46,875 nucleotides of DNA, taken from NCBI GenBank assembly GCA_031551525.1, contig JAVBNN010000010.1, positions 1-46,875 of the forward strand. Reading direction: 5' to 3'. Under the pieces are notes generated by a model, which ran no database searches, had not been told where the DNA came from, and worked only from the letters and a program-made list of their open reading frames with translations. Made by a program: the position numbers and the translations under genes. Shown here piece after piece: positions 17,017 through 25,381 of this stretch (position 1 is the first letter of the stretch; each line of letters starts with the position of its first letter). Source of the stretch: JAVBNN01 sp031551525. GTDB lineage: Bacteria; Bacillota; Negativicutes; Acidaminococcales; JAISLQ01.

Positions 17017-17521
17017 AACCTTTGAACAGGCTAGAGATTTTGCATTTAAAAAACTTTTGCTAAGAGACCGTTCGCGAGAAGAAATGTTGATCGACCTGAC
17101 AAAAAGAAACTGCCCGGGCAATATAGCTCAGGCAGTTTTAAACTATTTAGTTAAGAATAATTATCTAAATGACGAAAGACTATGTAGGAATATGTGTGAG
17201 GCTTGGCAAAGAAACGGTACCGAGAGTGTAAGAGCCCTGAAGGTAAAACTTTTGAAGAGGGGCATGGATAAACATATTATAAATGCAGTCCTTGACACGA
17301 TCGAATTTGATGAAGTGGAGCGGGCTCAAAAAACACTTGCTATATTTTTGAAAACCCATAAAATTTCCGATCAGCGTTCTTTTGAACGCCTGCTTCGCCA
17401 TATGGCGGGCAAGGGGTTTGTCTACCCCACCATACAAAAAGCGCTGTCGGGCTTTGCCGAGGTGAGTGGTGACCGGAATATACCTGACCTTGACACATAT
17501 TTTAAAACCCTATACAATTAA
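16994..17521 (+). CDS. recX: Regulatory protein RecX
   Basis: RecX binds RecA filaments and limits their activity. The 175-residue basic helical protein shows the family pattern ARDFAFKKLLLRDRSREEM near the N-terminus, NNYLNDERL in the middle, and further triple-helix repeats with LLKRGMDKHII. The gene overlaps recA by 23 bases with ATG 16994 as start; GTG at 16976 is an alternative and neither has a strong ribosome site. The overlap implies translational coupling, so RecX would be SOS-induced together with RecA. Confidence 0.9.
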   Translation: MLQKKTIETFEQARDFAFKKLLLRDRSREEMLIDLTKRNCPGNIAQAVLNYLVKNNYLNDERLCRNMCEAWQRNGTESVRALKVKLLKRGMDKHIINAVLDTIEFDEVERAQKTLAIFLKTHKISDQRSFERLLRHMAGKGFVYPTIQKALSGFAEVSGDRNIPDLDTYFKTLYN

Positions 17522-17601
17522 TATAGCCAATCGTGTAAATTTTTACTAGTGAAGTTAAACGGGATAAACCCCAATATTTTTGATTGACATTCATAAAGGA
17601 G

Positions 17602-19149
17602 GTGAAAATAATAAGCGTAGAAGAAATCCTTACAATAGTTTTTGCTGTTATCGCTGGTCTGGTTACCGGTTATTTTGTACGCAGGAGTTCAGCCGAGAGT
17701 AAAATCGGTTCGGCGGAAGCTCAAGCCAGAAAAATAATGGAAGAAGCTGAAAAAAGCAGCGAAGCAAAGAAAAAAGAATTGCTTTTAGAAACAAAAGAAG
17801 AAGTGCTTAAAATTAAAAATGAAACCGAGCGAGAGCATAAGGAACGGCGCAATGAGTTACAGCGCATGGAGCGCCGCCTTACCCAAAAAGAGGAAAATCT
17901 CGATCGTAAGCTAGATTCTTTTGAGAAAAAAGAAGAAATGATCGCCCATAAAGAGGGCGAAGTAGAGAAAAAACAGCAGGCGGTTGACGAACTGCACTTT
18001 AAACAACTTGCAGAACTCGAACGGGTATCGGGGCTTACTTATGATGACGCCAAAAAAGAGCTTTTGAAAAATGTCGAGGAAGAGATTAGGCATGAAACAG
18101 CTGCTCTCATTAAAGACCTTGAGCAACAGGCGAAAGAAGAAGCCGATAAAAAAGCCCGTGAAATAATATCTTTGGCTATTCAACGTTGTGCGGCGGATCA
18201 TGTTGCTGAAACTACCGTTTCGGTTGTGAACCTGCCAAATGATGAAATGAAAGGGCGTATTATAGGGCGCGAAGGGCGAAATATACGGACATTGGAAACG
18301 ATGACGGGTATCGACCTTATTATCGATGATACACCGGAAGCTGTGATACTTTCAGGGTTTGATCCTGTGCGCCGCGAGGTAGCCAAGATAACCCTCGAGA
18401 AACTGATAACCGATGGGCGCATACATCCGGCGCGTATCGAAGAGATGGTGGAGAAAGCTCAAAAGGAAGTCGAACAAAAGATAAAAGAGGCTGGGGAACA
18501 GGCAACTTTTACTACCGGGGTACATGGGCTGCATCCAGAAATCATCCGCTTGATCGGTCGGCTTAAATATCGCACCAGTTACGGACAAAACGTCCTCAAT
18601 CATTCCATAGAGGTAGCACACCTGGCAGGCCTGATGGCCGCCGAATTGGGTGTGGACGTGATGCTGGCTAAACGTGCAGGTCTTTTGCACGATATCGGTA
18701 AGGCCATTGACCATGAGGTCGAAGGTACGCATGTTGAAATAGGCGGGGAGATCGCCAAAAAATACCGCGAATCCAAAGAAGTCGTCAATGCCATTATGGC
18801 CCATCATGGCGATGTTGAGCCGATGACTGTGCAGGCCGTACTGGTCGCGGCGGCAGATGCTGTATCAGCCGCACGCCCGGGCGCCAGACGCGAAACCCTC
18901 GAGAGCTATCTCAAACGTTTGACACGATTGGAAGAGATAGCTGAATCCTTCGAAGGGATAGAAAAGTCTTTTGCCATACAAGCCGGCAGAGAAGTTCGCA
19001 TCATGGTAAAACCGGAGAAGGTTGACGATGCGACTTCGGTACTTTTGGCGCGAGATATCGTCAAAAAGATCGAAGAAGAACTTGAGTATCCCGGACAGAT
19101 AAAAGTAACTGTAATAAGGGAAACTCGTGCCGTAGATTATGCAAAATAG
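17602..19149 (+). CDS. rny: Ribonuclease Y
   Basis: RNase Y is the membrane-anchored endonuclease that starts mRNA decay in many Firmicutes. An N-terminal membrane helix (ILTIVFAVIAGLVTGYF) leads to a long charged coiled coil (about 25-200), a KH domain with GREGRNIRTLE, and an HD domain with LLHDIGKAIDHE. The start is unclear. AGGAGGTGA at 17597-17605 is an excellent ribosome site, but the in-frame codons after it are ATA (17608) and ATA (17611), with no ATG. GTG at 17602 overlaps the site, and TTG at 17584 has none. I give 17602 as a conservative boundary. Confidence 0.93.
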   Translation: MKIISVEEILTIVFAVIAGLVTGYFVRRSSAESKIGSAEAQARKIMEEAEKSSEAKKKELLLETKEEVLKIKNETEREHKERRNELQRMERRLTQKEENLDRKLDSFEKKEEMIAHKEGEVEKKQQAVDELHFKQLAELERVSGLTYDDAKKELLKNVEEEIRHETAALIKDLEQQAKEEADKKAREIISLAIQRCAADHVAETTVSVVNLPNDEMKGRIIGREGRNIRTLETMTGIDLIIDDTPEAVILSGFDPVRREVAKITLEKLITDGRIHPARIEEMVEKAQKEVEQKIKEAGEQATFTTGVHGLHPEIIRLIGRLKYRTSYGQNVLNHSIEVAHLAGLMAAELGVDVMLAKRAGLLHDIGKAIDHEVEGTHVEIGGEIAKKYRESKEVVNAIMAHHGDVEPMTVQAVLVAAADAVSAARPGARRETLESYLKRLTRLEEIAESFEGIEKSFAIQAGREVRIMVKPEKVDDATSVLLARDIVKKIEEELEYPGQIKVTVIRETRAVDYAK

Positions 19150-19157
19150 TTAACATC

Positions 19158-19194
19158 AAGAAAGCGACCTTAAAGTGCTTAAGGTCGCTTTCTT
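19158..19194. terminator. Terminator-like hairpin after rny
   Basis: AAGAAAGCGACCTTAA (19158-19173) pairs with its exact complement at 19179-19194 around a five-base loop. The stem ends in A- and T-rich sequence, so it could stop rny transcription and also act on the opposite strand against rpmB readthrough. Confidence 0.8.
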
Positions 19195-19203
19195 AATGAA
19201 ATA

Positions 19204-19235
19204 ACAAAAAACTATACCCATATATGGATATAGTT
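19204..19235 (-). terminator. Terminator of rpmB
   Basis: On the minus strand a hairpin with arms AACTATA and TATAGTT (an inner CCAT/ATGG extends it) is followed directly by a run of T. It lies just past the rpmB stop. Confidence 0.65.
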
Positions 19236-19257
19236 CTGTTTATAAATAATTTTTTGT

Positions 19258-19449
19258 TTAGATAGCGCGGTTTACTTTACCTGAACGCAGGCAACGGGTA
19301 CAAACATTTACGCGTTTTGTTTCATCGCCGACTTTAGCGCGGACTTTTTGTATATTGGGTTTCCAAGTGCGTTTAGTATGTCTGTTGGAATGGCTGACCA
19401 GGCAACCGGATGTTTCGCCTTTGCCGCAAACCTCACAAAGTTTCGCCAT
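19258..19449 (-). CDS. rpmB: 50S ribosomal protein L28
   Basis: L28 is a small basic protein of the large ribosomal subunit. The 63-residue product begins MAKLCEVCGKG and contains SNRHTKRTWKPN and VCTRCLRSGKV. Two CxxC pairs show the zinc-binding form of the protein. It is a lone gene on the minus strand with a strong AGGAGGTG ribosome site upstream of its ATG (19449). Its promoter region overlaps the leader of the divergent recG, and a hairpin with a T run follows the stop. Confidence 0.97.
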   Translation of the reverse strand: MAKLCEVCGKGETSGCLVSHSNRHTKRTWKPNIQKVRAKVGDETKRVNVCTRCLRSGKVNRAI

Positions 19450-19501
19450 ATATTACACCTCCTTTTGTTATGAAGGAAAATACTTCAGATACAACATTGT
19501 T

Positions 19502-19531
19502 ATTTTACCACAATATTTATAAAAAAAGCAA
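19502..19531 (-). promoter_or_regulatory. Possible rpmB promoter
   Basis: Read on the minus strand, TTGCTT (19531-19526) and TAAAAT (19507-19502) are 18 bases apart, about 50 bases upstream of rpmB. It is a moderate match and the only good candidate in the gap. Confidence 0.4.
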
Positions 19532-19545
19532 GCCGGAGATTTGAT

Positions 19546-21603
19546 ATGTTATTGACAGACCCCGTGGGCACCCTTAAAGGTATCGGTGAAAAGAGAGCCG
19601 GACAACTAAAACAGTTAGGGATAGAGAAGATCGGCGATCTATTGTCTTATTTTCCTCGTCAAGGACACTATCTCGATTACGGTAAAACCAAAGAGATAGC
19701 CGCACTGGAATTTGGCAAGCGTCAAATCTTTCAGGCCGAGATTTCCTCTGTGCAGGAGAAACGCTCTCTGCGTGGCCGCCGCTATGCCCTCGTTAGAGTG
19801 CGGGATCGTACCGGCTACGCCGAGATATATCTTTTTGGCAGCCAGATATACCGGGCGCGCAGCTTAAAAAACGGTGCGCCGGTGATAATTTCGGGAAAAA
19901 TACAGCCTGGTAAAACAGCCAAAATGGTTGTCGAGGCTACTATAGATACGTATGAAGAAGGTACGGAGAAGAGCGGCATCCTGCCAATCTACAGTTTGAG
20001 CGGACAATTGACACAAATTTTTTTGCGTAACATTATAAAAAACACTTTGGTTATAGCGAAAGACAGCGGAGTACCGGAAACACTGCCGCAAAAAATCCTG
20101 AAAGAAAACGCTTTTATTGGTCGTGCTGAGGCCCTTGCCAATATGCATTTTCCGTCAAACTGGAAATTGCACGCAGCGGCCAGGCGCAGGCTAGCCTTTG
20201 AAGAACTGTATTTAATGCAATGCGGACTGATGTATCATCGCCAGAAAATAAAATTGAAATCTCAAGGCTTCAAACATGCGGCCAGTTCCAAACTGCTCCA
20301 AAAGCTTTCCCGCGCATTACCCTTTTCTTTGACCAATGCCCAGGAAAAAACCTGGCGGCAGATCGAAAACGATATGGAAGACAGCACACCCATGCACCGC
20401 CTATTACAAGGCGATGTAGGTTCTGGAAAGACCATCATTGCAGTATTTGCCCTGGTAAAAGCGGTAGAAAACGGCTTTCAGGGAGCATTTATGGCGCCGA
20501 CCGAAATACTGGCCAAGCAGCACTTTGAAACACTCGCGTCTTTACTTATGCCGCTTGGTGTAGATGTAGAACTATTGACCGGGGGCAGCAGCCTCGCCAA
20601 ACGGAAAGAAATACTGAAAAAACTCTCCAACGGCGAGCTAGATATATTGATCGGAACACACGCCCTTTTACAAAAAGACGTAGTATTTAAAAACCTTTCT
20701 CTGGTGGTAACAGATGAACAGCATAGGTTTGGCGTACGACAAAGAGCGGGTTTGGTGCAAAAAACAACCGGCGCTCCGGATACACTGGTAATGACGGCTA
20801 CACCCATACCACGCACCATGGCGCTTACCGTTTACGGTGATCTTGATGTTTCATTCATAAAAGAACTGCCGCCTGGCCGTAAGCCTATAGTGACACTATG
20901 CTATAATGAGGAAAAGCGCAAAGATGTATATCAGGGATTAGTGAGGCAGGTAAAACTTGGACGGCAGGCCTATGTAGTCTGTCCGCTCATCGAAGAATCG
21001 GAAAAAATGAATGCGCTTTCCGCGACAGAACTGTATGAAATGCTCAAGCATGATTTTTTGCGGGATATCCCGGCCGCTTTATTGCACGGGCGCCTGAAAC
21101 AGGCGGAAAAAGATGCCATTATGGCGGACTTTGTCTCCGGCAAACTCAAGGTATTGGTCAGCACGACTGTTATCGAGGTGGGGGTAAATGTCCCCAACGC
21201 CTCTTTGATGATAGTAGAGGGGGCGGATCGCTTTGGACTGGCGCAGCTGCACCAACTCAGGGGACGTATCGGGCGTGGGGAACATCAGTCATACTGCGCC
21301 CTCATCAGTAACATGAATACTCCGCAGGCGACAGAACGTCTTAGCTTGATGACGACTTGCAACGATGGATTTTCTCTGGCCGAGGAAGATTTGAAACTGA
21401 GAGGTTCCGGTGAACTGTTTGGTACACGGCAGCATGGTTTGCCTGATTTGCGCCTGGCAGACATTTTTTCTGACCTTGACTTGTTATTTTTAGCAAGGGA
21501 CTGTGCAGCACAAACAATCAATGATTCCGAAGCTATGGAAGAAATAAAAGCCTCAATCAAATCCAGTTATGACGACAAATTCTCTACGATATTTTTTTCA
21601 TAA
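19546..21603 (+). CDS. recG: ATP-dependent DNA helicase RecG
   Basis: RecG remodels stalled forks and branched DNA. The 685-residue product has the N-terminal wedge/OB domain (about 1-230), then helicase motifs: GDVGSGKT (Walker A), the DEQHRFGV box (DEQH), TATPIPRT, the second RecA-like domain with LHGRLKQAEKD, STTVIEVGVNVPNA and LRGRIGRG. The C-terminal RecG-type segment includes LRGSGELFGTRQHG. The start is ATG 19546 behind a weak CCGGAG site. The length is normal. It lies divergent to rpmB and 21 bases before the VTT-domain gene. Confidence 0.97.
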   Translation: MLLTDPVGTLKGIGEKRAGQLKQLGIEKIGDLLSYFPRQGHYLDYGKTKEIAALEFGKRQIFQAEISSVQEKRSLRGRRYALVRVRDRTGYAEIYLFGSQIYRARSLKNGAPVIISGKIQPGKTAKMVVEATIDTYEEGTEKSGILPIYSLSGQLTQIFLRNIIKNTLVIAKDSGVPETLPQKILKENAFIGRAEALANMHFPSNWKLHAAARRRLAFEELYLMQCGLMYHRQKIKLKSQGFKHAASSKLLQKLSRALPFSLTNAQEKTWRQIENDMEDSTPMHRLLQGDVGSGKTIIAVFALVKAVENGFQGAFMAPTEILAKQHFETLASLLMPLGVDVELLTGGSSLAKRKEILKKLSNGELDILIGTHALLQKDVVFKNLSLVVTDEQHRFGVRQRAGLVQKTTGAPDTLVMTATPIPRTMALTVYGDLDVSFIKELPPGRKPIVTLCYNEEKRKDVYQGLVRQVKLGRQAYVVCPLIEESEKMNALSATELYEMLKHDFLRDIPAALLHGRLKQAEKDAIMADFVSGKLKVLVSTTVIEVGVNVPNASLMIVEGADRFGLAQLHQLRGRIGRGEHQSYCALISNMNTPQATERLSLMTTCNDGFSLAEEDLKLRGSGELFGTRQHGLPDLRLADIFSDLDLLFLARDCAAQTINDSEAMEEIKASIKSSYDDKFSTIFFS

Positions 21604-21624
21604 CTTTAAAGAAAGGTAAATATA

Positions 21625-22329
21625 ATGCCTGATGATAACAAAAATGCCGAAAAATATTTAAAGCTGACGGCTTTTTTACTTATGCTGCTTCTTTTAGCAG
21701 CGATAAAGATATGGGCACCTGCCTTTTACACTAACGTATGGGAATTATCCACTAAAGGTGATATTGAAGGGACTGTAGCTTATCTACGTTCTTTTGGCGT
21801 ATGGGCTATACTGGTAAGTTTTTCTCTCGATGTATTGGTAAATTGTCTAGGTTTTTTGCCATCCATATTTCTTTCAACTGCCAATGGTTTATTATTCGGT
21901 ATACCTCTCGGCATACTTATTTCATGGATAGCAGAATCCATCGGTGTCATAATAAGCTTTTATATAATGAGGTTTTTCCTCAGGGAATCGGCGCTTTTAA
22001 TCATTGAAAAAAGTAAACGTTTAAAAGACCTGGATGAATTGAGTGGCAAAAACGGCCTTACCTTTATGGCACTAGCGAGGGCTCTGCCATACTTTCCATC
22101 CGGCGTACTTACCGCGCTTGGCGCGGTAAGCAAAATAAGCTCGCGCGATTATATAATAGCGACATTTATAGGCAAATTCCCTTCAACAGCTATAGAAGTA
22201 ATATTAGGCCATGATATAGTCAACTATGAGCAACATATGCACAGGCTGGCTATCAGCGTGGTGTTGATAATCGTAGTTTATGCGTTTATATTGTGGCGAA
22301 ACAATAAAAACAAAAAACTTGAGGCATAA
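21625..22329 (+). CDS. TVP38/TMEM64 (VTT domain) membrane protein
   Basis: This 234-residue integral membrane protein belongs to the VTT/DedA-related superfamily. These proteins are linked to lipid scrambling or membrane homeostasis, but the bacterial roles are unsettled. It has about six hydrophobic segments. The signature region runs from STANGLLFGIPLG through the SFYIMRFF helix to ARALPYFPSGVLTALGA, with charged and proline-rich re-entrant loops. The ATG at 21625 is preceded by GAAAGG. It may be transcribed with recG, since the gap is 21 bases and shows no terminator. Confidence 0.88.
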   Translation: MPDDNKNAEKYLKLTAFLLMLLLLAAIKIWAPAFYTNVWELSTKGDIEGTVAYLRSFGVWAILVSFSLDVLVNCLGFLPSIFLSTANGLLFGIPLGILISWIAESIGVIISFYIMRFFLRESALLIIEKSKRLKDLDELSGKNGLTFMALARALPYFPSGVLTALGAVSKISSRDYIIATFIGKFPSTAIEVILGHDIVNYEQHMHRLAISVVLIIVVYAFILWRNNKNKKLEA

Positions 22330-22351
22330 AAAGGGATGTTTGCAGCTGATA

Positions 22352-22390
22352 TTGGCATGCTATACTTTTTTGTGATAAAATAATAGCATG
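22352..22390 (+). promoter_or_regulatory. Promoter and inverted repeat upstream of the FIST gene
   Basis: TTGGCA (22352-22357) and TAAAAT (22376-22381) are 18 bases apart. CATGCTAT (22356-22363) and ATAGCATG (22383-22390) form a perfect 8-base inverted repeat that brackets the -10, a possible operator. Confidence 0.5.
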
Positions 22391-22435
22391 TGTTGTAAAT
22401 ATTTATAAGTGATGTTACGTATAGGAGGAAGTAGC

Positions 22436-23602
22436 ATGCTAAAATGTGCAAGTGTTTATACCTATGAGTTGGACGACCATGAGGTTGCTTACCATGAAAT
22501 AAAAGAACAAATCGCTCAAAAAATAATGCTTATGGAAAATTCCGTCGGTATTATCATGTGCCACCCGGAGTTTATTTATTCCGGGGCACTAAAATACATA
22601 TGTGAAAAACTGCCGTTTGACACAGTCGGGGTCACGACCTCCTCCCAGGCGATAAACGGCGAAGCTGGCGAGCTGATACTGACGCTGTTTGTTATGACTG
22701 CGGACGATGTTACCTTCAAGACGGGGCAAACACAGTCTTTGGAGGACGAAGTAGAAGGGCCCACCAGGGCGGCTTATGAAAAAGTCAGTGCAGGAATGAA
22801 CGAACTGCCCAAACTGGCGTTGGTATTTCCACCGCTTATCTTAAAATACGCAGGCGATGTATATCCAAATACCTGGGGCAGTATTCTGTCCAACACCCCG
22901 GTTTTCGGCACGATAGCCATAGACGATACAGTTTCTTTTGACAGCAGTGAAACTATCTATAATGGCGAAAACTCCAAAACATGCATGCCTTTTGTCTTAT
23001 GTTATGGAAACATCCACCCGCGCTTTTTAGTGGGTACGCTTCCCGAGGACAATGTCCTAGCCTATCAGGGAGAGGTAACTAAAGCACAAGGGCCCTTTGT
23101 AGCCGAAATAAATAACATGAACGCTTATAAATATTTTGAAGAACGCGGTTTTGCCAGCAATGGAGCGCCTACAGACAGCTTTCTTTTTGTACCGTTTATG
23201 ATAGACCTTAAAAAACGGGCGGACTATGATGGCGTACCGGTCATGCGCGTGCTAACAACTTTCACGGAGGATGGTACGGCGATATTTCGTGGCAATGTCG
23301 ATCAAAACTCTATTTTCACCTTGTCCAAATGCACCGAAGAAGATGTCGTGTCAACGGCCATTGACAAGATAAAAGAAATAAATGCTATGGCTGAAGTACA
23401 TGGAGTGCTTTCTTTTTCCTGCATCATCCGTCGCATGGTGCAGGGTGCTGACTCCTTACGCGAAGCGGAAGGCTTCAAAAATCAGCTTGAGGTACCGTTC
23501 ATGTTCGGCTATGCCGGCGGAGAGATATGCCCTACCTCGGTCAAAAACGGATCTGCCGCTAACCGTTTTCACAACTATTCTTTAGTAACACTTATTATAT
23601 AA
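22436..23602 (+). CDS. FIST domain sensory protein
   Basis: FIST proteins are proposed small-ligand sensors that work with signalling proteins. The 388-residue product contains FIST_N (about 25-215) and FIST_C (about 220-385), ending with the family's GYAGGEICPT and FHNYSLV pattern. No signal peptide or membrane segment is visible, so it should be cytosolic. ATG 22436 follows GGAGGAAG; upstream in-frame codons lack a ribosome site. The next gene, 17 bases on, is a soluble hybrid histidine kinase, the usual partner type. The ligand cannot be told from sequence. Confidence 0.9.
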   Translation: MLKCASVYTYELDDHEVAYHEIKEQIAQKIMLMENSVGIIMCHPEFIYSGALKYICEKLPFDTVGVTTSSQAINGEAGELILTLFVMTADDVTFKTGQTQSLEDEVEGPTRAAYEKVSAGMNELPKLALVFPPLILKYAGDVYPNTWGSILSNTPVFGTIAIDDTVSFDSSETIYNGENSKTCMPFVLCYGNIHPRFLVGTLPEDNVLAYQGEVTKAQGPFVAEINNMNAYKYFEERGFASNGAPTDSFLFVPFMIDLKKRADYDGVPVMRVLTTFTEDGTAIFRGNVDQNSIFTLSKCTEEDVVSTAIDKIKEINAMAEVHGVLSFSCIIRRMVQGADSLREAEGFKNQLEVPFMFGYAGGEICPTSVKNGSAANRFHNYSLVTLII

Positions 23603-23619
23603 GTAGTAAGGAGTTTTCG

Positions 23620-25314
23620 GTGGAAAATCAAGACGCTTCAGTTATCACTAAAAAAGAATATGATGCACTGAAAGCTGAACTGGTTGCGCTCAAAACCGAA
23701 AAAAACAAACTGGCGCGTGAGCTGAGAGTGAGTGAGAACCGCAGCGCTGTTTTCAAGCTGAATGTTGATACGCAGGCAAGTATCAACAAAACCATTGCTA
23801 ATGAAAAAATACGGCAGGAAATGTATGTGCGCCTGCTTTTGGAGTCTTGTCCGGACATAATCTTGGTTTTTGACGAAAACCTAAAACTTTTGTTTGGCAC
23901 CAGTTCTGTCACAAGTATCATAGATATAGCGGATACGTCTATCCTGCAAGGACGGGAACTGGATGCTATCGTCGAAAGATATGCGCCGTCGGCTTTTACA
24001 GACGAGGTCGTAGCGGCGGCTAAAACTATTATTCGAGACGGCGCGGCAGAAAAAAAAGAAACTAAACTGGAAGTTGCGGCGGCCTCTGCAAGATACGACG
24101 TCAATGTCCTGCCTTTTTATAAAGAAGACGGTGTATTTGCCGGCGTACTGATAATAATACACGATATCACAGAACTTGACCGGGCGCGGGAAGATGCGGA
24201 AAAAGCAAACAGGGCAAAATCGGATTTTCTTGCGAACATGTCGCATGAGATACGGACGCCGATGAACGCAATTTTGGGTTTATTGGGTTCTTTGGAACAA
24301 GATCCGCTCACCGGGAAGCAGAAAAATTTTCTTTATAATATCAAAAAAGCTGGCAATTCGCTTTTAAGCATTATTAATGATATTTTGGATTTTTCCAAAA
24401 TCGAAGCCGGCAAACTGATATTGACACCGGATAATTTTGACCTTTACGAACTTTTAGATAATATCGCATCACTTATCAGCGTAGCAGCCCGGGAAAAGGA
24501 TCTGCGGTTTAGCTATACACTGTCTGACGATTTGCCTAGAGTGATATACGCGGACGAAAACCGCCTGCGGCAGATAATCAATAATATTTTAGTCAATGCG
24601 GTCAAATATACCCCCTCTGGCAGTGTTAAACTGGACGTTTACGTAAAAGACAGCATGTTGCATTTCGATATTACAGACACCGGCATAGGGATAAAAAGTG
24701 AAGACATAGACAAACTTTTTTCACCTTTTGAGCAGTTAGACCTGCGTAAAAACAAGAAAGTAATCGGTACCGGGCTTGGGCTGGCAATCACCAGGCATAT
24801 CTGCCATGCTATGAAAGGCGCTATAAACATTCACAGCGTATACGGAAAGGGCAGCACCTTCTCTTTGACATTGCCTCTACAATTAGGTCAGCTGAACGAT
24901 GAGGCGGAAAAACACAGCGAACCGTTTTTTAAAGCGGCTCCAGACGCAAAAATCTTACTGGTAGATGATATCGACATCAATTTGATAGTGGGCGAAGCTA
25001 TACTTAATCATTATGAGATCAAACCGGACATGGTTTTATCTGGCGCCGAAGCCCTGAAAATGATTGCCCAAAAGAGATATGATATGATCTTTATGGACCA
25101 AATGATGCCAGATATGGATGGCGTAGAAACAACCGAAAAAATTCGTGAATACGACGAATATTATAAAAACGTCCCTATAGTGGCACTTACGGCCAACGTG
25201 TTGAGCGGAGTAGAGCAGACCTTATTGGCAGCAGGTTTTAGTGACTATCTTTCTAAACCTATCGACAGCGATCTGATGAATAGATGTCTTGCCAAGTGGT
25301 TGGGAAACAAATAA
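23620..25314 (+). CDS. Soluble hybrid sensor histidine kinase/response regulator
   Basis: The 564-residue protein has an N-terminal coiled coil (about 10-65), a PAS-like domain (about 70-190), a HisKA domain with the phospho-accepting histidine in ANMSHEIRTPMN (about 208), and an ATPase domain (about 310-425) with a DTGIGI box and GTGLGLAI. A C-terminal receiver domain (about 447-560) follows, with the phospho-aspartate in FMDQMMPDMDG and the KP pair in YLSKPID. No transmembrane segment is present, so input must be intracellular, probably from the FIST protein. There is no output domain, so a downstream phosphotransfer partner must lie elsewhere. GTG 23620 follows AAGGAG. Confidence 0.93.
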   Translation: MENQDASVITKKEYDALKAELVALKTEKNKLARELRVSENRSAVFKLNVDTQASINKTIANEKIRQEMYVRLLLESCPDIILVFDENLKLLFGTSSVTSIIDIADTSILQGRELDAIVERYAPSAFTDEVVAAAKTIIRDGAAEKKETKLEVAAASARYDVNVLPFYKEDGVFAGVLIIIHDITELDRAREDAEKANRAKSDFLANMSHEIRTPMNAILGLLGSLEQDPLTGKQKNFLYNIKKAGNSLLSIINDILDFSKIEAGKLILTPDNFDLYELLDNIASLISVAAREKDLRFSYTLSDDLPRVIYADENRLRQIINNILVNAVKYTPSGSVKLDVYVKDSMLHFDITDTGIGIKSEDIDKLFSPFEQLDLRKNKKVIGTGLGLAITRHICHAMKGAINIHSVYGKGSTFSLTLPLQLGQLNDEAEKHSEPFFKAAPDAKILLVDDIDINLIVGEAILNHYEIKPDMVLSGAEALKMIAQKRYDMIFMDQMMPDMDGVETTEKIREYDEYYKNVPIVALTANVLSGVEQTLLAAGFSDYLSKPIDSDLMNRCLAKWLGNK

Positions 25315-25326
25315 TCTTGCTAAAGC

Positions 25327-25361
25327 AAAAAAAGAGGGTACCTATAGTTGGTATCCTCTTT
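25327..25361. terminator. Bidirectional terminator between hybrid kinase and aminotransferase
   Basis: AAAGAGGGTACC (25331-25342) pairs with GGTATCCTCTTT (25350-25361), 12 pairs with one G-U. On the minus strand it is followed by a T run (complement of the A run 25327-25333), so it is strongest for the aminotransferase gene. Confidence 0.85.
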
Positions 25362-25381
25362 GACTATATTTACAACAATAT

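Noticed and set aside
17585..17613. TTGACA near the rny start as a promoter
   Set aside because: A matching -10 would fall on the start region of rny itself, after the ribosome site, with no later usable start before the membrane helix.
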